Below are positions 22,676-35,520 of a stretch of DNA of 64,000 nt, one piece after another. Origin of the DNA: Saxidomus purpurata (Eukaryota > Mollusca > Bivalvia > Venerida > Veneridae); NCBI GenBank assembly GCA_022818135.1, contig JAFMSR010000018.1, forward strand, positions 37,901,734-37,965,733. The letters run 5' to 3'. A model generated the notes under the pieces. The model had not been told where the DNA came from, searched no databases, and worked only from the letters and a program-made list of their open reading frames with translations. The first letter of the stretch is position 1. Each line of letters begins with the position of its first letter. A program made the translations under genes and the position numbers.

Positions 22676-23627
22676 ATGGCAGGTTGTTACCTTTATCTCA
22701 TTTTGCCGAAAATCATAAGCAATTTGTATCAGGAGACCATATTTCAACAAAGAAAACATGCATCAGACATCTTAAGGAGAATAGCCAGGGGGTTTGAGAT
22801 CTACATTTATAGGGGAGATGACTTCTATTAATATACTTATGGTATTTTCCTAGAAACCTTAGAAGCAAAACATTCAAAGTATCTGACAATGAAGATAGTT
22901 GAAGTTTAATCAAGTAACACATTTTGATTTGTCAATCTCTCACAAGGCCTAGATTGTGTTTTGTTTCTACAAGGTCATCATCTGTCAATATCTCTCTCTA
23001 TTTTTGGTTTTTGCTTCCTTAAGATGTTGGAGAAAATTTTCTTGTATGTTCACAGAAGATCTATGTCTTTTTAAAAGATAATTCAGTATTTGTAAGCTGT
23101 AAAGCAACTGTCAGGTAGTAATTGATTTATCTTTGCAGAGGCCCACGGGAGCCTTTATTAGCAACTGAGAGAGATGATTTACTCTGTGTGCCACTAATTT
23201 ACAGGAGTGTTGTCAGTGTTTATCATATTTTGTCAACATTTCCTCTCTTTAAGTAATATCTCCCATGAAACTTCCATGTGGTAATTCTGTAAAATGTTCA
23301 AATATCTATTATCATCTGAAAAGTGTTTTGTGTTGTCTACTTTGAAAAGGAATTCACTGAGCATGTCCATTGAATCAAAAACAGTCCAAGCATTACTTCA
23401 AACATCACCATCTTCATGATGTTGCTTGTGGCAACTTGATGACCCCATTGACATTGATGTTCACTGGATGAGAGGTCAAGATCATAGTGACCTGAATAAT
23501 GCTTACAGTTAGACCAATAGTCAGTAACCTCCTGCAAGTCAGTACGGTTGGTTTCGTTGGGTATTTGGCTTGTTGCTGGGGTAGCCAATACAAAAGGTTG
23601 ACATGTTGAAATGTAATTTCTCTTGAT
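22676..23627. other. No gene recognised
   Basis: AT-rich non-coding sequence. A lone AGGTCAAGATCATAGTGACCT near 23472 suggests a scrap of the AGGTCA-rich repeat family. No supported exon. Confidence 0.4.
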
Positions 23628-25140
23628 CTTGGTGTACTCATATTTCCTGGAAAGTTAAATCTTGGTGTACACAAAATTCCAGGAAGCTTTAATCTTGGTG
23701 TACACATATTTCCTAAAAGATTTAATCTTTGTGTACACATATTTCCTAAAAGATTTAATCTTTGTGTACACATATTTCCTAGATTTAATCTTGGTGTGCA
23801 CATATTTCCTAGAAGATTGAATCTTGGTGTACACATATTTCCTAGATTTAATCTTGGTGTACACAAAATTCTAGGAAGGTTTAATCTTGGTGTACACATA
23901 TTTCCTAGAAGATTGAATCTTGGTGTACACATATTTCCTGGAAGATTTAATCTTGCTGTACACATATTTCCTAGAAGGTTTAATCTTAGTGTACACATAT
24001 TTCCTGGATGGTTTAATCTTAGTGTACACATATATCCTGGAACATTTTATCTTGGTGTACACAAAATTCTAGGAAGGTTTAATCTTGCTGTACACATATT
24101 TCCTAGAAGGTTTAATCTTGCTGTACACATATTTCCTGGAACATTTTATCTTGGTGTACACAAAATCCCAGGAAGGTTTAATCTTGGTGTACACAAATTT
24201 CCAGGAAGGTTTAATCTTGGTGAACACATTTTGTCCTTGAAGGTTAAATCTTGGTGTACACATATTTCCTGGAAGGTTTTATCTTGGTGAACACATTTTG
24301 TCCTTGAAGGTTTAATCTATGGTGAACACATTTTGTCTTTGAAGGTTAAATCTTGGTGTACACATATTTCCTGGAAGGTTAAATCTTGCTGTACACATAT
24401 TTCCTAGAATGTTTATCTTAGTGTACACATATTTCCTGGATGGTTTAATCTTAGTGTACACATATATCCTGGAACATTTTATCTTGGTGTACACAAAATT
24501 CTAGGAAGGTTTAATCTTGCTGTACACATATTTCCTAGAAGGTTTAATCTTGGTGTACACATGTATCCTGGAACATTTTATCTTGGTGAACACATTTTGT
24601 CCTGGAAGGTTTAATCTTGGTGTACACATATTTCCTAGAAGGTTTAATCTTGGTGTACACATATTTCCTTGAAGGTTTAATCTTGGTGTACACAAATTTC
24701 CTGGAAGGTTTAATCTTGGTGTACACATATTTCCTAGAAGGTTTAATCTTGGTGTACACATATTTCCTAGAAGGTTTAATCTTGGTGTACACATATTGCC
24801 TGGAAGGTTGAATATTGGTGTACATATATTTCCTGGATGGTTTAATCTTAGTGTATGCATATTTCCTGGAACATTTAATCTTGGTGTACACATATTTCCT
24901 GGAACATTTAATATTGGTGTACACATATTTCCTTGATGGTTTAATTTTGGTGTACACATATTTCCAGGAAGGTTTAATCTTGGTGTACAAAGATTCCAGG
25001 CTGGTTTAATCTTGGTGTATACATATTTCCAGGAAGGTTTCATCTTGGTGTACACAAATTTCCTGGATGGTTTAATCTTAATGAACACATTTTGTCTTTG
25101 AAGGTTTATTTTTTGTGGTGTACACATAATTCCTGGTAGA
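23628..25140. repeat. 33-bp minisatellite array, about 45 units
   Basis: The consensus unit reads CTTGGTGTACACATATTTCC then TRGAAGGTTTAAT. Variants include AACATTTTAT, CACAAAATTC and CACATTTTGTCC, and a few units are 30 bp. Because 33 is a multiple of three, long open frames appear on both strands, such as repeats of YTKIKPSRKYV on the minus strand and VHIFPRRFNLG on the plus strand. Several frames are open at once over the same array, which is what a repeat gives and not what selection on one protein gives. I do not call a gene here. Confidence 0.92.
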
Positions 25141-26998
25141 AGCTATAGGTTTTCTCTTGATGAATAATTTTTATGATAAAATTTCTATTTTTTCTTGCAT
25201 TTCTTTCTCATGAAAGTTTTATAATAATGAAATTACAGGTATAAGATATTGCAAAGCCAACTTCATATTGTTGTAGGAGTTAAATAGGTCAAGGTTTTCT
25301 CACTTGCTGTCTATGATATGCTTATACATTTTGAAATATGTAAGTTGTTGGATTTAATAATAAAACTGCTGGACTTATCAGCCTAGGAAAAGTGATATTA
25401 ACCTTGGGCTACATCCTCCGTAGACACCATTACACCTGACTAGGGTCGATAAATCCTCATATCAACCCCGTTAATAGGTTATAGTTTTAATATTTTGGTT
25501 AATGGGACATCACCGTGATCAAATGATGATAGTCAGTGAACACAATTTCCAACTCAGTGAATTATTATGCAATGTTAATAAAATGATGCAAAAAAAGTAG
25601 AATCTTCAAAAATAACCAGACATTACTGCCTGGCTCAGAAGCCTTTTATTGCAAGTGAGATTGTTTTAAGTGAAACATGTTATTAAACTGACATTAATAA
25701 ATCTGAATTGTGTGTTCAATCTCCAGAGATGAGGCAGAGTGTTTTGAAACTCCCACTCAGTGTGTGTACAGACACACTTTGTATGGATGCATATCATCTA
25801 AGCATGGTTTAAACATGCTTTTAGCAGTGTCTCAAATACTACATGTATATTATGTCTGTGATGGAACTATGCCATGGACGATAGTCAAAATATCTCCTTA
25901 CTATGAACTATGTAGTATAAAGTTGGCATTTATGTTTATGGAAAAAGTCAGTATGCAAATGATATAGTCTTAAAGTCCAAGGATCACTTTGAATTAACTG
26001 ATATAGTAACAAAAATGTATTGATAGGATAATAGAACCGCGTTCTATTCACTCTAAAACAATGTTGACATAATAATGCCTTTCTTTTGTATTCATGTTGT
26101 TTCTTCAAGAAAAATAGTTGCCAGAAAGCCTTTCTTATTTTTTGCAATATCATTGAAAAAATACTGTGCTACGTTTATAATATGTACTTATCAAGTTAAA
26201 AATCAAAGTTAGGAATGTTTTGGATAATAAAAAGGGTCTTTTCTGTCAGTAAATCATCTTTCTTGATAAAATGAGGGCCGTAAAATAATGTGATCATGGG
26301 ACTTTAATATAAAGAAGAAACTTGACCATGTTATATGTTTGATACCTTGGAAGTGTAGTGAGATGCTGGTGAAGGTAAGTCACTAAAGTCGTGGCACAGT
26401 TCACTCTGATGTCAATAAAACTAAAAGCACAGCTTCATATGGAAAAGCTCACAAAATTATAGCATCAGGCTGGTAGATGATTCAAAATTGAATGAAATAA
26501 GACAAAAAGTGATTTTACATACTGACTTCTAATGTTTCGGCTGAATAAACAAATGTAGGATCGGCTAATGTTTTAAAGCATTCAAACTTTCCAGTTTTGA
26601 TTATTTCTGAAATACTGGTACAAACAAAATTAATGAAATGAGGTATTGTTATGGAAAAAGGATTTTGAATATTGGAACATTAGGCTGCAATTGTTATATG
26701 TGATTGTATGATTGTTATCTGGGATTGCATGGGTCCTGAATTGATTAAAACATGTTCAAATTGATCAGTATGGAAAATAACTGTCTGGCATTGAGATTGA
26801 ATTATCTGCGGTGTTAGACAGGTAATCTCCTGTACTGCACAGAGTGCTCATTGATGTATTACTTATTTTTGAAACGCATATCGAAAAGCATTTTTTGGAT
26901 CGGAAGCAAATTAAATTCTGACCACTTTCATGGTTTTGAAGTTTTTATTCAGATAATTATGTAAAGAGATGACACTCTCAGTCCTGTTGAACATTTAG
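25141..26998. other. No gene or repeat recognised
   Basis: AT-rich non-coding sequence. An 85-codon frame at 25710-25967 is partly overlapped by one on the other strand and has no splice-site pair in support. Confidence 0.45.
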
Positions 26999-27145
26999 TG
27001 GCGTGGTGGTCAAGTGGTTAACAGACTCTGAACTACCAATCCGGAGGCCCCTGGTTTGAATCTGGGCCAGGGCAGTGGAAATTTCCTGGGCCTGTTGGGA
27101 GTCTTGGGGAGTTCACCCGGGGTTGAAACCTTGTATTTATATAAT
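26999..27145 (+). repeat. tRNA-derived SINE (family 3)
   Basis: The head GTGGTCAAGTGGTTAACAGA resembles box A of a leucine- or serine-type tRNA, and CTGGTTTGAATCTGG resembles box B. A body with CCTGTTGGGAGTCTTGGGGA follows. It is the only copy of this family noticed here. Confidence 0.6.
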
Positions 27146-29336
27146 ACCTGCACAAAGACGGACAGAAAGGTTTTAATTTCATTCCTGATTGAACATAATG
27201 ATTGAATTTAGCTCTCTAAGGGAGTGTACATAATATTTATTTAACTTTATCAGTCGGTCAGATTCATCCAGACACTGACTGTAAATGGAACTGATTACCC
27301 CTAGTATAGTCCTTATTGGTGCTTTATACACAAACAAACGGACGTCAGAAACACTTTGTTACGTCAATACCGAAAGAAACTAAAAACCTTTATTGTAACA
27401 TTATTCACCTAGAAATCGTTAATGTAAACATACTTATTAAGACTTGAGTACATTATTGGTACCTATTGTAGCGATAAAGCGATATTTGGTTGTTCTTTAC
27501 CTCATTAAGCTTAGGGGATGACCAAATCGATATGACAGCAGTTCTTTGTTAGAATAACAACGTTTGGGGAAAATAGGAAAAGATTGGCGATTTACATTGA
27601 TTTTGGGGATGACGGTTTTTCTGAGATATACCAGCCACACACAGATCTAATTTTGATGCATTGCATGGCCGCATCAATTTTTTCAAATGTACGAGACATA
27701 TTCAATCACTTCTAGTATGGAGGATGCTTCAGTTGCATTTTAAATTAAGACTTCATTCACCCTTTTTGATTATTGCTGTGTCTGAGTTTTGAATTGTCTG
27801 TTATTATGTTCCATTCCATGTTACAGTTTCGGCTAACTCGGCGTATATAACAGTTTTCTATAAAAATGCCAATATTGAATTTGCGGAAAAAGTAGTGACT
27901 GCCTCTTCAAAGATTCTATTATTACAGTAAATGATCAGAACGATCAGCTGATCGAGTTGGCAATATATCAGATTCAAATACTGTGAATGTTTCATGATAT
28001 AAATCTGGATTTGTTTCATTGGCTCGGATATATACCAGGATAAAGAACTGCAGTTTCATGCTTTGTAAATTTTATTCAATTATTTATGAGTTTTAAGATT
28101 ATTTTAAGTAACAAAAATAGAAGTGTTTGTTTTTCTGGATGAAATTTCTTATGAATGTGTGTCAAAAAATCTTTTAATGGATGAGGGATTCAGTCTAATG
28201 TATTTTTTGTTCGCAGAAATGATTTATAAATAGAAATGAAATATTTGTGGCTAGTTTTGGATACAAGTGAGAAGGTATTTAAATCTGTTATTGAATGCGG
28301 AGGCTGAATAGACCACTACAACATGGGAAAATGGGCCTTTGGACAAAATACTTGGAAACTAGCTTTCTTGTATATTTAATTTAAACAAACAACATTTCAA
28401 TATCAGTATGGGAAAATTTCAGTTATCAACGTCCACTAGATACAAAATTATAACATGCTGAAAAATTCAACCTAACGTGTCATTGTTCACTCTAAAAATG
28501 ACGTCACATTCCACAATTTAACGCCAAAACTCACTTCAATTTACATGAGCATTAAAGTTATCATTTTCTTAACAGCATCATTTTTTTTGGTTGCAGAATT
28601 ATAATCATACTCTTTCAATATAAATCATATATATCATGTCTGATGATTTTTTTCATGTCTTCTTTCACGATAATCTTTTTTCATAGGGGATATAGCCAAA
28701 ATTAAAGAAATAATCATCATATTGCTGTTGCCATAGCGGCAATGGTCTTGAAATAGTATATTTCTATGCAGGAAAATTTAGTGGCTATCAGTTTTCAACG
28801 TTTGTTTTGTGTTTAAAAATTTGAATTTTATGTTGTTTGCAATCAATTATTGTTGAATAATGAAACTAATATCTGAAGGCCCATTTTCATGCGACACCAG
28901 TCAAGTGTAATCTGAGACTATTTGTTGTAAATGTCAGTGAAATTTAGAAAAATTATCCTTGAGCTTGTGAGCTTGTGAGCTTGAGTTATTGTCAGTGAGA
29001 GTGAGGATATTGCCTGCCCCCACCTCCCTTCTCCAAATAACTTCATATACGATTTTCAGATAAGCGTATAACTGAAAAATGCCAGCAGATGTAATCACAG
29101 TTATTTCCCTTGGTAGTCTGATATACAGATAGCAAAAATTAGGTTGTTTTGATCTTGCTTACTTATGAAAATAACAGAACCAGGAAACCATAGAGACAAC
29201 TGATAATACAGAATATAATTTATTTTTTCAACCTAAATATTGATGTATTACTGCTTATCTCAACATACATACACTCATGATGAAGTTGAGACTATAATAT
29301 AAGACTGTGAAAGACAACTATTTATGTGTTCAGAAT
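27146..29336. other. No gene or repeat recognised
   Basis: Non-coding AT-rich sequence. The only structured feature is three tandem copies of GAGCTTGT at 28965-28988. Confidence 0.45.
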
Positions 29337-29339
29337 AGC

Positions 29340-29497
29340 TTAGCTTATACTAATTATTTTAGCTGGATTGTGAAAAAAGCCTGAAGCTTATTGAGTCACT
29401 CTAGAGTCCGATGCCTGGAAAAACAAGTACTGGTGTCATATGAGGAGGTATGGTTGTGACTCCAATGGGGCTCGAACCAGCAACCTCAGGGATAGGA
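29340..29497 (-). repeat. tRNA-derived SINE (family 1), reverse orientation
   Basis: On the minus strand: box B (GGTTCGAGCCCC), CATTGGAGTCACAACC, CCTCATATGACACCAGTACT, and the tail with AGCTTCAGGC. The tRNA-like head is truncated. Confidence 0.8.
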
Positions 29498-29544
29498 AGT
29501 ACGTGGTACAGTTTATGTTTGTGAAGCAGCTGTGCATCACATTT

Positions 29545-30320
29545 TGATCAGTTTTCTTCGGTCGTCCATCTGTCTCACATTTATTAATGATTGCTTATCC
29601 TGAAAAGGAAGGGACTTCTAATGTGAAACAATATTAGATATTAAATAGCATCAAGGAGTAGAGCAAAATACAAGCAACATAACTCTTGTAGTAAATGTAA
29701 TAAAATGAAAGTCTGTATTTGAACACTGGGAACAAGTGGTGAAAGATGAATATACAAGAACCGTAACTCTACCTTATGTTGTTTATGAATCATCTCCCCT
29801 TTTCTCTATTTCCTTTGCCACCCAATAACTCAATCACTTTGAGGGTTATAGTTCTATGAAATGTTACATTTTACCAGATGACAGCTTGTGAAAGTTGAAT
29901 GTATAAGAAACATAACTCTTACTGAAGACATTCATGAATTACCTCCCTTCTTCTAAATTTCTTTACCAGTCCTCCATGGAGGAGACAGTTGGTGAAAGAT
30001 GTCATAAAACTTAGAAGTTTTGTCTGGGTGGTATAGACTAGGTTTTGTTGGAAACTGGGTCACATTGGATCAAACCATGGTGGTACAGTATAGGCACTAG
30101 GTTTTGTTGGAAACTGGGTCACATTGGATCAAACCATGGTGGTACAGTATAGACGCTAGGTTTTGTTGGAAACTGGGTCACATGCGACCAAACACTATAT
30201 ATAAGTCAGGATGTCCAATCAAAGAAAAACCTTGTGACCTTTGTCATGTAGGTTTGGTCATAGCTGTGTTCTGTGGAATCAGATGAGCAATATAAGACCA
30301 TATTGGTCCTCTTGCTGTAT
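29545..30320 (+). mobile_element. Diverged hairpin-element copy, 3' end intact
   Basis: After TTCGGTCGTCCATCTGTCTC come diverged modules with CATAACTCT and ATTACCTCCC. The copy ends in GAGCAATATAAGACCATATT, GGTCC and CTCTTGCTG at 30285-30315, the usual 3' hairpin and terminus. The 5' hairpin is not recognisable. Confidence 0.5.
30026..30182 (+). repeat. Local 60-bp direct repeat, about 2.6 units
   Basis: TAGGTTTTGTTGGAAACTGG then GTCACATTGGATCAAACCAT and GGTGGTACAGTATAG repeats near-perfectly two and a half times. It is younger than the element it sits in, as units are almost identical. Confidence 0.85.
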
Positions 30321-30644
30321 ACATACATTTCCTAATTAAACAGTTTGGAAAAGGCAACCTTTACATTACAGAATTTGATTTTTTAACATAATAATTAATA
30401 CTGTTCTGTTTCAGTACATTTACAGTTGTTATTAGAAGAGACTCAGCTCCAGAGGGAACAGATAGTCCTGGTTTCGTGCATGTTATTTGCAGTAGAAACT
30501 TGCAGTCAAGTTGACAAGGCAGATGAAATGTTGGCAATTTTTCTTATATTTCTGTTGACAGTACACTAATTACCTTTCTCCTTTTGTCTGTACTAGGTGA
30601 GAACTTAACATTTTCAAATTGACCTTATCACTATATATAAGATT

Positions 30645-31090
30645 AATACGCCTGAAAGACTACTTTATCAACTGAAGAAGTTAGTAGTAACAGAATACCT
30701 TGCAATTTTTTTTTAGTAAAAAGGCAGTAACTCTGTCATTAGTCAAGATAGACTATTCTTCCACTCATTGTACTTGACTGTTTTATTAAGTTTTATTGAA
30801 TTCCAACTTGTAATTTTCAAGTAATGCTCAGGACAAGGAAAAGTAACAAAGGACAGCAACTCTGTCATTACTTAAGATAGAGTTATGGTTCTTTTACACT
30901 GCACTTCCTCCCATTGTGCTTGACCATTGTATGACATCTTATTGAATTCAAACCAGTAGTTATGCTCTGGACAAGGAAAAGTAACAAAGGGCAATAACTC
31001 TGTAATTAGTCAAGATGGAGTTATGGTCCTTGTGCACTGCACTTTCTCTCTATGTGCTTGACCAAAGACGAAATATCATGATTTTTAGTT
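30645..31090 (-). mobile_element. TATACCCCC-class element, reverse and truncated
   Basis: Read on the minus strand it shows CAGTAACAGAGTT-like modules and ends in AGTAGTCTTTCAGGCGTATT, matching the 3' part of the element at 7059-7541. Three modules of about 140 bp carry AGGACAAGGAAAAGTAACAA on the plus strand. The 5' hairpin end is missing. Confidence 0.6.
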
Positions 31091-31345
31091 GGGGATTTCT
31101 TTGGCTTCTCTGGTAAAACTGATGCTCAAGTTTCCCAAGCTTCCCTAAGATGTAAAATTAATTATTTGCAAGGAATGATAAGATGACATTTGCAAGAAAT
31201 GATTAACGTTGCATGCAGACATAAATAAATAATTATAGTCTGCTTTATTTACAGAAACAAGAAACTAATGAACAAATGCGGCTAATTTCTATTGACATTT
31301 GAATGCTATATTTCATGAGACTTCTTCAGTTAATTGATTTTTTCA

Positions 31346-32132
31346 GCTCACCTCAGCATTAAGTGTTTTTTCATAATCTTTTAGGAGGGTCTGAAGAACA
31401 TCTATTTTTTTTTAACCATCATTGTACAAATTGCCTCAAATGATATCTCTAAAATTCTGAAATAACTCATTATGAAAATAGATAAAATTTGACAAAGATA
31501 TTCATTCAGTTGTCCCTTTTCGAAAATATTTAATGAATTCAGTTTCATGCAGAAATATCAAAAAGTTGTTAAAAAATCTTGTCAGAATATCGAATAGAAA
31601 TGACCCAAGACAGTTTAAGAGATGGTCAACTGATTTTGCCAACAAACATATCTGGCAAAGGCAAAATATCTAAATATCTCCATAGAAAATTGAATAAAAA
31701 TCTCTTCTGAAAGCAAATCTTAGATTTTGAAACTACTTGACAGAGGAATTGTATTTATGTTGGCTTCTAACAGAACTGCTCAATGCCCCCGCCCCCATCT
31801 CCCGCCACAGCCACCAACTCAAAAAGTTTAAATGTGTTTAGAATGCTTGATTGTGTGGAAATGTTTTCTTTAATCATATTGTTGATGGCCGCAGGTGAGA
31901 TAAATGATGCTGAAATTGTTTATTGTGTAACCGTCGTTAAATAAAGTATATTGAATTGAGTTGAATTGAATTGATGGTAAGGTCTTCAAAGAAATCATCA
32001 AAAGCCTTATTATTGATTCCCATGAGGAACTATACACCATGTATTAAGATGGCAAAAATAACACACCAGTGAGATTGAAAGCTGTACTGAAACTCAGGTG
32101 AGCGATGTAGGACAGTCATAGCTCTCATGTTG
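31346..32132 (+). mobile_element. AGCTCACC-class hairpin element with an inserted LINE tail
   Basis: It begins CAGCTCACCTCAGCATTAAG and ends CTCAGGTGAGCGATG, a hairpin with AGCTCTCATGTTG. The 5' AGCTCACCTCAG and 3' CTCAGGTGAGC are inverted copies. The middle is diverged and contains the LINE-like tail at 31895-31978. Confidence 0.5.
31895..31978 (+). repeat. LINE-like 3' end with TTGAA microsatellite tail
   Basis: GTAACCGTCGTTAAATAAAG leads into TATATTGAATTGAGTTGAATTGAA-type pentamers (shortened here). A body-free 3' end with a simple repeat is typical of a 5'-truncated non-LTR retrotransposon. No reverse transcriptase frame is present. Confidence 0.5.
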
Positions 32133-32439
32133 TTGTTGACAAATTATATAAACAAACCTAAGACGATAGGTTATTAGCGAAGCTTTGTTTGCAATTAAGT
32201 AAAATTAATGAATGTTGGAAACAAATTTAATTCAGAGTAAATGTTAATTCTATGAGAAAACTGAGCGTTTTTTGTCTTCCCGTAATTCCTAGGAATTTCT
32301 ATTGGTACAGAAGAATACAGAAGATATTTGTGAGGTTACAGTGCAGTTTTTAAATTGATTATGAGGCAGAAGTCAGGATTCAAGCTTAGTATTAATTTGT
32401 AAGATGGATCGAGAGCTTACTCAAAAATCTTCAATCAAT

Positions 32440-32597
32440 CACGGAGGTTGCGGGTTTGAGCCCCACTGGGGTCACGACCGTACTTCCTCATATGACACCA
32501 GTACTGGTTTTTCGAGAGTGACTTTATAAGCTACTAGCTTTCTTCACAATCGAGCTAAAATAAAATAAGTATAAACTAAACTAAACTAAAGTAAATT
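32440..32597 (+). repeat. tRNA-derived SINE (family 1), 5' truncated
   Basis: It starts at GGAGGTTGCGGGTTTGAGCC and keeps the body CACTGGGGTCACGACCGTAC and the tail AAGTATAAACTAAACTAAAC. It lacks box A and the AGGAAGTGGACT part. Confidence 0.8.
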
Positions 32598-32809
32598 ACT
32601 TAAAAAAAAAAATTTAGTCAAATTAAAAATTAGACAATATAGTTTTTAGAAGGTGATGAGTAATCATCAATAACCACCTTCTTGTTGGATCGTGCAAATT
32701 TGGATTTGATCTAACATCTCATGATGCAGTTATTTAGTCCAATGATATTTGAATAAATCTTACAAACATTATATAAGAACAACAAATTTCCAGGAGATTC
32801 TGGTCTTAT

Positions 32810-33479
32810 ATCTGCAAAACATGTCTTTATGAAAAAACAATATCTTTACATTGAAATTTCATATTTTATATTAAATTGAATGTGCAAGAATTTCTTTCTG
32901 TTACAGGGGAAGTAACAAACTGTTGGGGAGTTTGACAAAACTGTGGACCCACAGCAGTTTCTTCCTTAGGCTTTACAGTAAAAAGTAAAAGAACATTTGA
33001 TTTTGAGAAGAGCCCAGTCCAGTCTAATAGCCAAGTTTGATATAAATAGTGTTGTGAGCAGTTCATAATAAAATTGTTAATAAAACACAAAATATGTGAA
33101 AAATAGTTTATGTATAAAATTGTCTGCAAATTATTTGAAACTTGTGTATTCGATCATGTAATTGATTATCACACTCAATAAATGATGGATGAAACTGTTC
33201 TAGGCTATGATATTCCTGAAAAAAAAATACTCGATCAATCTAATTTCCTGTATCTTAGGAATAATTGCCTTCCAAAAGCATACTTTGTTTAGGATGTGGA
33301 CAGGAAAAGCTCTGAGTAGGGGTGTTATATCGATGCAAAACATGTCTTTATGAAAAAACAATATCTTTACTCCTGTATCTTAGGAATAATTGCCTTCTGT
33401 TACAGAAAGCATACTTTGTTTAGGATGTGGACCCACATGAAAAAAAAAAAAAAAAAAAAAAAATTTAAAAAAAAAAAAA

Positions 33480-33513
<34 letters not shown>

Positions 33514-33708
33514 AAAAAAAAAAAAAAGGAAAACGCATATTTCTGTATAAAATTGTCTGAGCTATTTGAAACTTGTGTATGATCATGTGATTATCACACT
33601 CAATGTGGATGAAACTGTTCTAGGCTATGTTTCCTGAAAAAATCCGATCTTTGTCTTGGAATAATTGCCTTCCAAAAGCATTTTTTTTTTTTGATTTGAA
33701 AAAAAAAA

Positions 33709-33743
<35 letters not shown>

Positions 33744-33745
33744 GT
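32810..33745. repeat. Scrambled partial duplication with poly-A runs; possible assembly artefact
   Basis: Blocks recur in shuffled order: 32814-32849 matches 33335-33370, 33247-33300 matches 33372-33430 and partly 33645-33680, and 33111-33222 matches 33543-33641. The second copies have lost runs of 2 to 10 bases at several points, and an A/T-only stretch of about 90 bp lies between them (33438-33527). Open frames here that encode runs of Phe or Lys come from the homopolymers. Confidence 0.8.
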
Positions 33746-33867
33746 CATCTATTATGTCCTTTATGGTCCTGATGATTATGGTCATCAACGTTCTCCAGGA
33801 ATATTTAAGACTTAGCACAATAAACCGGTAGTTGTTGTGTGGATTTAGGAGTATAATAATAGAATAA

Positions 33868-34020
33868 TTGTAATCTCAAATTGATTGACGGTCATGGGTT
33901 TGAACCAGGTACAGACCATGTTCCTTTATGTGAGAAAGCTTGAAATTTTTTATGAAGGATAAGGGTCAAATAGCCATTCCAAGGAACTATGATTAGGTAA
34001 ACAACCTGCTTGTAAACAAT
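33868..34020 (+). repeat. tRNA-derived SINE (family 2), degraded
   Basis: GGTCATGGGTTTGAACCAGG gives a box B, followed by GACCATGTTCCTTTATGTGA as in the copy at 6803. The AAC tail is missing. Confidence 0.55.
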
Positions 34021-34365
34021 GGAAATTCTATGACATGTGATAGACAGCCAAGAAAAGAAATGAGAAGAAAAAACAGCGAAAGCGAGTAATGACTAGTCTG
34101 CCACAAGGTCATTCAAGCATCAGTAACTGTTGTTCGTCATATCAATATCACAATGGCAGCTCTTTTAGGGCTATTTCTTGGTCAGAGAGCAGACGGTTGT
34201 TCCCAGTAAAAGTGTCATAGATCTTATTTAATATGTCTACAGGGTGGCAGTTTACTGACAGATCTTATAATATCTTTAGATGCACAGTACTTTACTGTTA
34301 CAGCATTCCACATTGTGTCTGAGCTGCCTAAAACCACTGGGAATGCTTGGTATTGCTTTTTGCTT

Positions 34366-35520
34366 TTTAGCTCACCTGAGCATAAAGTGCTCACTTGTGT
34401 ACTATTGTGATTGCCTGGTGTCAGTTGTTTGTCTGTCTGGGTGTCATCTGTCTGTCTGTCTGTCTGTCTGTCCACACTTAACCTCAAGTGTATGTAATAA
34501 AAAAAATTGACTTCATTTTTCACTTGATCTTTATGAAACTTGGTCAGAATGACTACCTTGATTAAACCTAGATCAAGTTAAGATATTGATCATCTTGGGT
34601 TAAGAACTAGATCATCAGGTCATATCATGGGTAGACCTTGTGTAGCAATATAGGTTGTATTCTCACTGCATCTTCCAGGAACATGGTCAGAATGATTGTC
34701 TAATGAAATCTAGGTCAAGTTTGATATGGGTAAAAAAGTATGAGGTCAAAAGCTAGGTTACCCAGTGAAATCATAGGAACACCTTGTGTATGCAGTGGAG
34801 TTTGTATCTTTCACTGCAAATTCATGAAATTTGGTCAGTATTATTGCTTTGATAAAATGTAGGTCAATTCTGAATATGGGTTATCTTGGGTTAAAAACTA
34901 GGTCACCTGGTCAAATCATTGAAAAACGTTTTGCATGCCATAGAGGTCACATTTACAACCCAATTATCATGAAAATTTGTCAGAATGTTTTCTTCAATGA
35001 TTTCTAGGTCAAGTTCGAATCTGGGCCACCTGGGGTTGAAAACTAGGTCACACTTTTAAATCCGAGAAAAACCTTGTTAAAAGTATAGAGGCTACATTTA
35101 TTACCCAATCATCATGAAAATTTGTCAAAATGTTTGTCCTAAAGCTTTCTAGGTCAAGTTCAAATCTAAGGTCAAGTGGGATCAAAAACTAGGTCGCATG
35201 ATCAATCAAAGAAAAACATTTTAACACTATAAAGGCCGCAATTACTATCCAATCTTCATGAAATTTTGTAAGTGTTTGTGTGAGTCACATGGAATTGAAA
35301 ACTAGGTCATCAGGTCAATTCCAAGGAAAACTTTTTTGATACTCCAGAAGGTACATTTTATAGCCAATCATTATGTAAATTGGTCAGAATGTTTGCCTTG
35401 TTAAGGTCAAACAGAATGTTTTATTATGTTCATGATACATAGTTTAAGGTTGAATTTTGGCAACCTTTGGCCATAAGTGAGGTGTCGGGTGAGTGATATA
35501 GGGCCATGTTGGCCCGTCCC
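34366..35520 (+). mobile_element. AGCTCACC-class hairpin element
   Basis: The 5' end TTTTTAGCTCACCTGAGCAT has a TGAGCA/TGCTCA hairpin, then GTCTGTCTGTCTGTC. Five or so diverged modules carry CTAGGTCAAGTT, AAAACTAGGTCAC and AATCATCATGAAAATTTGTC. It ends in GTGAGTGATATAGGGCCATG and TTGGCCCGTCCC near 35510. It has no coding capacity. Confidence 0.7.

Noticed and set aside
23414..25127. Long open frames (up to about 208 codons) with 11-residue repeats
   Set aside because: They follow from a 33-bp tandem repeat; frames are open on both strands and in more than one phase at once.
33380..33818. Open frames made of poly-Phe or poly-Lys
   Set aside because: Translation of A/T homopolymers in a scrambled stretch.
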